From: Clostridiales bacterium
Lineage (GTDB): Bacteria > Bacillota > Clostridia > Oscillospirales > Oscillospiraceae
Direction: 5' to 3'
NCBI GenBank assembly: GCA_004558025.1
Contig: SFEG01000001.1
Location: 124,001-188,000, forward strand
DNA: 64,000 bases
Below are positions 60,101 through 64,000 of this stretch, in pieces; position 1 is the first letter of the stretch, and each line of letters starts with the position of its first letter. A model generated the notes under the pieces. The model was not told the origin of the DNA and searched no databases. It was given only the letters and a program-made list of their open reading frames with translations. The position numbers were made by a program, and so were the translations under genes.

Positions 60101-60212
60101 ATTTTCCCGAGCCGTTAGGCCCGACTATTGCTGTAACGTCCTTTTCAAAGGTGATCCGAGTCTTATCCGGGAAAGACTTGAATCCCTGCAATTCAAGTGC
60201 TTTTAAATACAA
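57192..60212 (-). CDS. smc: Chromosome partition protein Smc with short arms
   Basis: A 1006-residue Smc ATPase. The N-terminal head has Walker A GPNGSGKSN (31-39) and a Q-loop near 143, the hinge lies at about 412-580, and the C-terminal head has the LLSGGEKA signature (906-913) and Walker B FCVMDEIEAALDEAN (931-945). The family is usually about 1180 residues. The missing 180 or so appear to be shared by both coiled-coil arms (about 90 each), so the two arms still match. The gene has no internal stop. It is followed by ftsY. Confidence 0.96.
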   Translation of the reverse strand: MYLKALELQGFKSFPDKTRITFEKDVTAIVGPNGSGKSNISDAILWVMGEQRSKTLRGGKMEDVIFGGTEKRGALGFAQVSLVIDNSEHIFDCDSTELMLTRRYYRSGDSEYYINREAVRLKDINSLLMDTGLGRDGYSIIGQGKIAEIVSTKSSDRREVFEEAAGISRYRSRKEESERKLEKTEENLLRINDKIDELELQVEPLRRQSETAKKYLVLRDELRVREISVWMETLDKLHAQAQTVNADYEAAKTELDEAHRSLEALYASAGSISERMHEKDIEADKARERLSQTEARAADCDSRAAVLRANIKSSGESVERMKSDIAGAQARLGEIARQIEDNESKAKELSDNISELENKETGSANIIEGCRMKLQSRENAAFQLREKVNRLSVDCRSMDARIHMLSEMEKEYEGFSKAVKTVMRESGRGNLRGVHGPVANLIKTDNEYALAVETALGAAMQNIVIDTQNDGRSAIEMLKHLDSGRATFLPVDTVRGNVMKDAPVNDPGFVGVAYDLVSFDKRYDGIFANLLGRTVVAETLGDAVRMSKANGNRLRIVSLDGQLINAGGSMTGGSAARGTGILSRANELEELKKRRLTLGRQLDAAQIELEKSVNALSGLRYELDAAIEERSEIQRDRASCEAEMRATNASVEQLKVLSQSLSGDSELRKSAIEKAQRACEEINSQLDAVLKQRDDILSQAEKIKAEITEINAKRMELEGRRTKADKDSQESNRRLLELERSCARLEQKKLSAEMEEKQILDKLWDNYELSHSAAQQLRQPVENLQKESSGISDLRRQISALGTPNIGAIEEFERVNTRYEFLTGQRSDIEKAKKELLGIINDVTNEMKEVFLGQFKLIDENFRETFLELFGGGKASVILEDEADPLECGIEIKVQPPGKAVSNISLLSGGEKAFVAIALYFAILKVRPTPFCVMDEIEAALDEANVIRYAEYMRRMCDRTQFIVITHRRGTMEEADHIYGVTMQEKGVSKVIELDLDQAQRSIEND

Positions 60213-60248
60213 AAATCCTACCTCGTTATTTCAGTTCATTCAAGATAT

Positions 60249-60275
60249 TTTATAATAAAGCTCAGCCTTAATCAA
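60249..60275 (-). promoter_or_regulatory. Possible promoter for smc
   Basis: TTGATT and TATAAA are separated by 15 bases on the minus strand, about 37 bases before smc. The spacing is short, so this is a weak call. Confidence 0.35.
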
Positions 60276-61281
60276 GACTGACAATGCGTATTTCGCCACT
60301 TTTTACACTTGCTTCATGAATTTTGAGCCCCGCCAGCGAAAACTCCGCCGTGAGCGTCTTCACATTGCAGCGGTGCTGCCCGACCATTTTCGATATATCC
60401 GAGCGGTTAACTCCGAGCACTATCCTGCTTCCGGGCTCTACGCCACGCAGGAGCTCCCGCGCCTTTTCGAGCATTATGCGCGACAGGACAAGCTCACCGA
60501 GCGCAGGATGATACGCGCCGCCCAGTGCGTCGCCGCCGGAGAGATCCTCCGTCGGGTTGAGCCCCATGCGGATAATCGGTATGCCCGCGTTTTTAAACAG
60601 CGGCACTATCTTTGCGCAGACGCGCACCGCATCCTCGACCGTGTGCTCCTTATATGTTCCGGCGCGCCACATATCGCACAGCACCGTATCGCGCACAATG
60701 ACCGTCGGATATATCCTCACGCCGTCGGGCTCAAGGGCGACTATCTTTTTCGCGGTCTCAACACAGCTTTCGTCCGTATCACCCGGAAGGCCTGTCATCA
60801 TCTGCAATATGAGGTCAAAGCCCGACGCTTTAATAAGCTCTGATGCGTTTTCAACATCAGCACTGTCATGCCCTCGTCCCGAAAGCTCGAGCACCCTGTC
60901 GCACATCGACTGCGCGCCGAGCTCGACGACTGTTACGCCGTATTTTTTCAGTCTTTTGAGCACTGCGCCGTCTATCGCGTCGGGGCGCGTTGACAGGCGA
61001 ATGGAGCTTATCGTTCCGTCCGCAAGATAGGGCTGCGTGGCCTCAAAAAGCTCAAGCTGCCTTGCCTCCGGTATGGCGGTGAAGCTGCCTCCATAAAACG
61101 CCAATTGCCGCTTTGTCCCCGGTGGGGTCAAGGCGGCTGCTTCTTCTATCGCGTTTCTGACGGTCTGCGCCGTGGCGGGCTCGATATGACCGGATATCCT
61201 GCGCTGATTGCAGAACACGCAGTCGTTCGGGCAGCCGAGATGCGGCACAAACACGGGGATAATACTGTTTCTTGCTGTCAT
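60268..61281 (-). CDS. Elp3-like radical SAM protein without acetyltransferase domain
   Basis: A 337-residue radical SAM protein with the cluster motif HLGCPNDCVFCNQR (CxxxCxxC, about residue 17), and a QMMTGLPGDTDES segment (about 160) common to Elp3/COG1243-type enzymes. The acetyltransferase domain of true Elp3 is absent. The substrate is unknown; tRNA is plausible by family. It overlaps the rnc stop by ATGA and sits between rnc and smc, where Bacillus has no gene. Confidence 0.85.
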   Translation of the reverse strand: MTARNSIIPVFVPHLGCPNDCVFCNQRRISGHIEPATAQTVRNAIEEAAALTPPGTKRQLAFYGGSFTAIPEARQLELFEATQPYLADGTISSIRLSTRPDAIDGAVLKRLKKYGVTVVELGAQSMCDRVLELSGRGHDSADVENASELIKASGFDLILQMMTGLPGDTDESCVETAKKIVALEPDGVRIYPTVIVRDTVLCDMWRAGTYKEHTVEDAVRVCAKIVPLFKNAGIPIIRMGLNPTEDLSGGDALGGAYHPALGELVLSRIMLEKARELLRGVEPGSRIVLGVNRSDISKMVGQHRCNVKTLTAEFSLAGLKIHEASVKSGEIRIVSLD

Positions 61282-61952
61282 TTATTAAGTCTTTCAAGCG
61301 CACGGCAGGCTGCCGCCTGCTCTGCTTCTTTTTTCGTTCTTCCGCTGCCGCGGCCGATAAGCTCTCCGTTCAGGCTGACCTCAGACAGGAAAACCTTGTC
61401 GTGATCGGGGCCGGATTCGCCCGCGTCGGTGTACTTGAGCTGCTGATCGGGCTTGCGCTGCACAAGCTCCTGAAGCTCTGTCTTGTAATCGGACGCATGA
61501 TGCGCCTTGACGGCCTCCGGGCTGAGCACCATTCGCTCGACAAAGCTTACCGCGGCTTCGATGCCGCCGTCGAGGAAAATGGCTGCAATGACGGCCTCGG
61601 TCGCGTCAGCGAGTATGGATGCGCGCTGCCTGCCGCCGTTTTTCTCCTCGCCGTGACCCATGCGAAGATACGCGCCGAGGTCGAGTTCCCTTGCAACACC
61701 GTAGAGGCTGTGCTCGCACACGAGCTCTGCGCGCAGGCGCGTCATTTTGCCCTCCGGCAGCGACGGCTCGACGGCATAAAGATGCTTTGCCGCCGTAAAG
61801 CCGAGCACCGAGTCTCCCAAAAACTCAAGGCGCTCGTTGCTGGGCACACCCTCTTCCCTGTTCTCGTTTGCGTACGAGCTGTGCGTGAGCGCGTTTAATA
61901 AGAGTGCGCGGTTCTTAAATTTATATCCTAATTTTTCTTCTAACTGCTTCAA
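61278..61952 (-). CDS. rnc: Ribonuclease III
   Basis: A 224-residue RNase III: catalytic domain with NERLEFLGDSVLGF (about residue 40) and a later Glu-rich SILADATEAVIAA stretch (about 110), then a double-stranded RNA-binding domain (about 153-222). It processes rRNA precursors and double-stranded RNAs. It lies 4 bases after plsX, with no acpP or fab genes between, unlike Bacillus. Confidence 0.96.
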   Translation of the reverse strand: MKQLEEKLGYKFKNRALLLNALTHSSYANENREEGVPSNERLEFLGDSVLGFTAAKHLYAVEPSLPEGKMTRLRAELVCEHSLYGVARELDLGAYLRMGHGEEKNGGRQRASILADATEAVIAAIFLDGGIEAAVSFVERMVLSPEAVKAHHASDYKTELQELVQRKPDQQLKYTDAGESGPDHDKVFLSEVSLNGELIGRGSGRTKKEAEQAAACRALERLNK

Positions 61953-61956
61953 TATA

Positions 61957-62967
61957 TTACGCTTCTTCCGATATCTTCATGTAATCTATGTTCTTTTCAA
62001 TATCGCCGACTATATCGGCCTCGGCAAAGGCCTTGGCCTGGCGTATCGCCGCAAAGAAGGCCTCGTCGCCGGACGAGCCGTGAGCCTTAATAACGGGCTT
62101 TGATATGCCGAGAAACGCAGTTCCGCCGACCTCGTTTGAGTCTATCTTCTTTGCAATTCCCTTAACATCCTTCTTGATGACTGCCGCGGCAAGCTTGTTT
62201 TTTGTGTTCATCATGAACACCTCTTTAAGCTCCGTAAACAGCCATTTTGCAACGCCCTCGGCGGTTTTTAGGACGATATTTCCGGAAAATCCGTCGCTTA
62301 CGACAACGTCAACTCCGCCGAAGAGCATTGTGCTGCCCTCGACATTGCCGACAAAATTGATGCGGCCTTCATCACTGGCTTTTTTGAGGAGCTTATACGT
62401 CTCATGCTGCAATGTACCGCCCTTGGTCTCCTCCGCGCCGATGTTGAGAAGTCCGACGCGCGGCTGAGTAAGCCCCATCATCCTGCGGGCATAGAAGCTG
62501 CCCATGTATGCAAACTGGAGAAGATACTCCGGCGTGCACTCGGCGTTTGCGCCGCAGTCTATGAGCATAAGGCCGTTTTCGCGGCTGGGCAGCACGGGCG
62601 CCATAGCGGCGCGGCGGACACCCTTTATGCGCTTTACTATGAGCGTAGCTCCCGTGAGCAGGGCTCCTGTAGAGCCTGCAGAGACCATAGCGTCGCCCTC
62701 GCCGTTTTTGAGCATGTTAAGCGCGACCGTCATGGACGCATCCTTCTTGCGGCGTGTCGCTGTACTCGGATCGTCCTCCATGGTGATGACGTCCCTGGCA
62801 TCGACTATGCTGATACCGCGTCTGTCCTCTCCGAGGTATTTTTCGATCTCTTCCTTACGGCCGACGAGCAAGAGCTCAACGCCCAGTCTGTCGCGCGCGT
62901 AGACAGAGCCCTTTACTATTGCTTCCGGAGCGTTATCGCCGCCCATTGCGTCAATTATTATTTTCAA
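61957..62967 (-). CDS. plsX: Phosphate acyltransferase PlsX
   Basis: A 336-residue acyl-ACP:phosphate acyltransferase that makes acyl-phosphate for phospholipid synthesis. The N terminus MKIIIDAMGGDNAPE is diagnostic, and the MVSAGSTGALL and GNVEGSTML motifs follow. The start overlaps the trmFO stop by 17 bases. acpP and fabD are not next to it. Confidence 0.95.
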   Translation of the reverse strand: MKIIIDAMGGDNAPEAIVKGSVYARDRLGVELLLVGRKEEIEKYLGEDRRGISIVDARDVITMEDDPSTATRRKKDASMTVALNMLKNGEGDAMVSAGSTGALLTGATLIVKRIKGVRRAAMAPVLPSRENGLMLIDCGANAECTPEYLLQFAYMGSFYARRMMGLTQPRVGLLNIGAEETKGGTLQHETYKLLKKASDEGRINFVGNVEGSTMLFGGVDVVVSDGFSGNIVLKTAEGVAKWLFTELKEVFMMNTKNKLAAAVIKKDVKGIAKKIDSNEVGGTAFLGISKPVIKAHGSSGDEAFFAAIRQAKAFAEADIVGDIEKNIDYMKISEEA

Positions 62968-64000
62968 GGCCGAAGACCTCCTTTTTCATAAGCTCTTCAA
63001 TTATCGCCAGGCTCCTTGCGGATATCTCGGCATTTTTATTTCGTTTGCCCTTGACTCTGTAGCCAAGCGGCGAGATTATTCCGAAATTCACATTCATCGG
63101 CTGGAAATCGCCGACGCTGCCGCCGGAGATGTACAGGCTCAGAGCACCGATAGCGGTCTCCTGCGGGAAATCTACGGGCTCAAGGCCGAGAACGCGCGCG
63201 GCAGTTTCGATACCGACGAGCATGCCGGACGCCGCCGACTCGACATAGCCCTCGACGCCGGTCATCTGACCTGCAAAGCTCAGGCGAGGCTCAGACTTGA
63301 GCCTGTAGTACCTGTCCAAAAGCTTGGGGCTGTTGAGATATGTATTTCGATGCATGACCCCGTAGCGGACAAACTCCGCGTTTTTCAAGGCCGGAATCAT
63401 GGAAAACACTCTCTTCTGCTCGCCCCAGGTCAGGTGCGTCTGGAAGCCGACAATATTATAAAGCGTTCCGTCGGCGTTATCGCGCCGAAGCTGAACGACC
63501 GCGTAGTTTTCGCGCCCCGTGCGTGGATCGCGCAGTCCGACGGGCTTCATAGGCCCAAAGCGCAGCGTATCCTCGCCACGTCGAGCCATGACCTCAACCG
63601 GCATGCAGCCTTCGAAAACTCCGCCGTCGTCAAAGCCGTGAACGGCAGCCTCCTTTGCGCTGCAAAGCTCACGGACAAAGGCCTTATACTCCGCTTCGTC
63701 CATAGGGCAGTTTACATAATCCGCAGTGCCTTTATCGTAGCGCGAGGCGAAAAACGCGCTGTCCATGTCAACGCTTTCGAGCGTCACGATAGGCGCGACG
63801 GCATCATAAAAATGCAGTCCCTCCCCGCCGCAGAGGTCGGCTATCTTATCGGCAAGCGTGTCGCTTGTGAGCGGACCTGTCGCGACGACGCACTCGCCTT
63901 TGGGAAAGTCCGTTGCCTCGGCAGCGACGATCTCAATATTTTCGCAGTTGCGGAGCTTTTGCGTTATGTATCGAGCAAAGCCCTCTCTGTCAACGGCGAG
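62951..64000 (-). CDS. trmFO: TrmFO, tRNA uracil-54 C5 methyltransferase (partial)
   Basis: The 349 C-terminal residues of a folate/FAD-dependent tRNA (uracil-54) methyltransferase; the gene runs off the window's right edge, so the FAD-binding N terminus (about the first 90 residues) is missing. The LTSDTLADKIADLCG region, the GQMTGVEGYVESAASG motif and the C-terminal FQPMNVNFGIISPL stretch identify the family. The frame is open to base 64000. TrmFO makes ribothymidine at position 54 with methylene-THF. It directly precedes and overlaps plsX. Confidence 0.93.
   Translation of the reverse strand, partial: LAVDREGFARYITQKLRNCENIEIVAAEATDFPKGECVVATGPLTSDTLADKIADLCGGEGLHFYDAVAPIVTLESVDMDSAFFASRYDKGTADYVNCPMDEAEYKAFVRELCSAKEAAVHGFDDGGVFEGCMPVEVMARRGEDTLRFGPMKPVGLRDPRTGRENYAVVQLRRDNADGTLYNIVGFQTHLTWGEQKRVFSMIPALKNAEFVRYGVMHRNTYLNSPKLLDRYYRLKSEPRLSFAGQMTGVEGYVESAASGMLVGIETAARVLGLEPVDFPQETAIGALSLYISGGSVGDFQPMNVNFGIISPLGYRVKGKRNKNAEISARSLAIIEELMKKEVFGLENNN

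Overview
The window is a dense stretch of chromosomal housekeeping DNA from an anaerobic Clostridia-type Firmicute, most likely an Oscillospirales/Ruminococcaceae-like gut bacterium. The reasons are Gram-positive gene orders (tig-clpP-clpX-lon-engB; rplS-rbgA-rnhB; plsX-rnc-smc-ftsY; yhbY-nadD-yqeK-rsfS), a DUF1540 cysteine protein, BofA and DUF2508, an M23/M50 pair resembling SpoIVFA/SpoIVFB, a butyryl-CoA:acetate-type CoA-transferase, strong Shine-Dalgarno sequences and moderately GC-rich codon use. Nearly all genes lie on the minus strand, so the minus strand is probably the leading strand here. I see no phage, insertion sequence, CRISPR array, rRNA or integrase.

Layout. 1-7.1 kb: protein quality control (site-2 protease, engB, lon, clpX, clpP, tig). 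7.2-12.1 kb: phosphoesterase, a DUF1540 protein, and lepB-rbgA-rnhB-yraN-thrC. 12.1-12.5 kb: a composite element of consecutive inverted repeats bounded by two copies of one palindromic terminator. 12.5-16.9 kb: rplS, the radical-SAM/DUF2344 pair and the M50/M23 pair. 17 kb: tRNA-Pro(CGG) and tRNA-Gly(GCC), convergent. 17.3-22.7 kb: YitT protein and a divergent type IIA topoisomerase pair with a small membrane zinc-ribbon protein between the subunits. 22.8-22.95 kb: a likely independent structured non-coding RNA. 23-24.1 kb: DUF2508, BofA and a hexapeptide acyltransferase. 24-30.4 kb: cell wall and amino-sugar genes (murF, ddl, a stand-alone left-handed beta-helix protein, glmM, nagB) plus an exonuclease. 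30.4-36.4 kb: YetF/DUF4363, nrdR, rnmV, holA, comEC, hit. 36.4-41.6 kb: alaS, U32 peptidase, mltG. 41.7-46.2 kb: a cysteine-rich microprotein, then fcl, tmk, tagA-type and sirtuin genes, then a HAD hydrolase and ogg. 46.3-49.7 kb: CoA-transferase, YbaK-type deacylase, MTA/SAH nucleosidase, a zinc-ribbon protein and a broken gene. 49.7-64 kb: rpsU, leuS, rsfS, an LCP ligase, a nadD-yqeK fusion, yhbY, rdgB, ftsY, a short-armed smc, a radical SAM gene, rnc, plsX and a partial trmFO running off the edge.

The genes fall into tight operons with many ATGA or TGATG overlaps. Promoters with near-consensus -35/-10 boxes stand before tRNA-Pro, rpsU, tig, lepB, rplS, parE, ddl, the sirtuin, ogg and others. 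The items most worth a second look are the parE-upstream RNA, the rplS-lepB palindromic element, the symmetrically shortened Smc arms, the cysteine-rich microprotein and a NrdR-box-like site inside the nrdR promoter. All promoter, terminator and RNA calls come from reading the sequence; no search or folding program was run.
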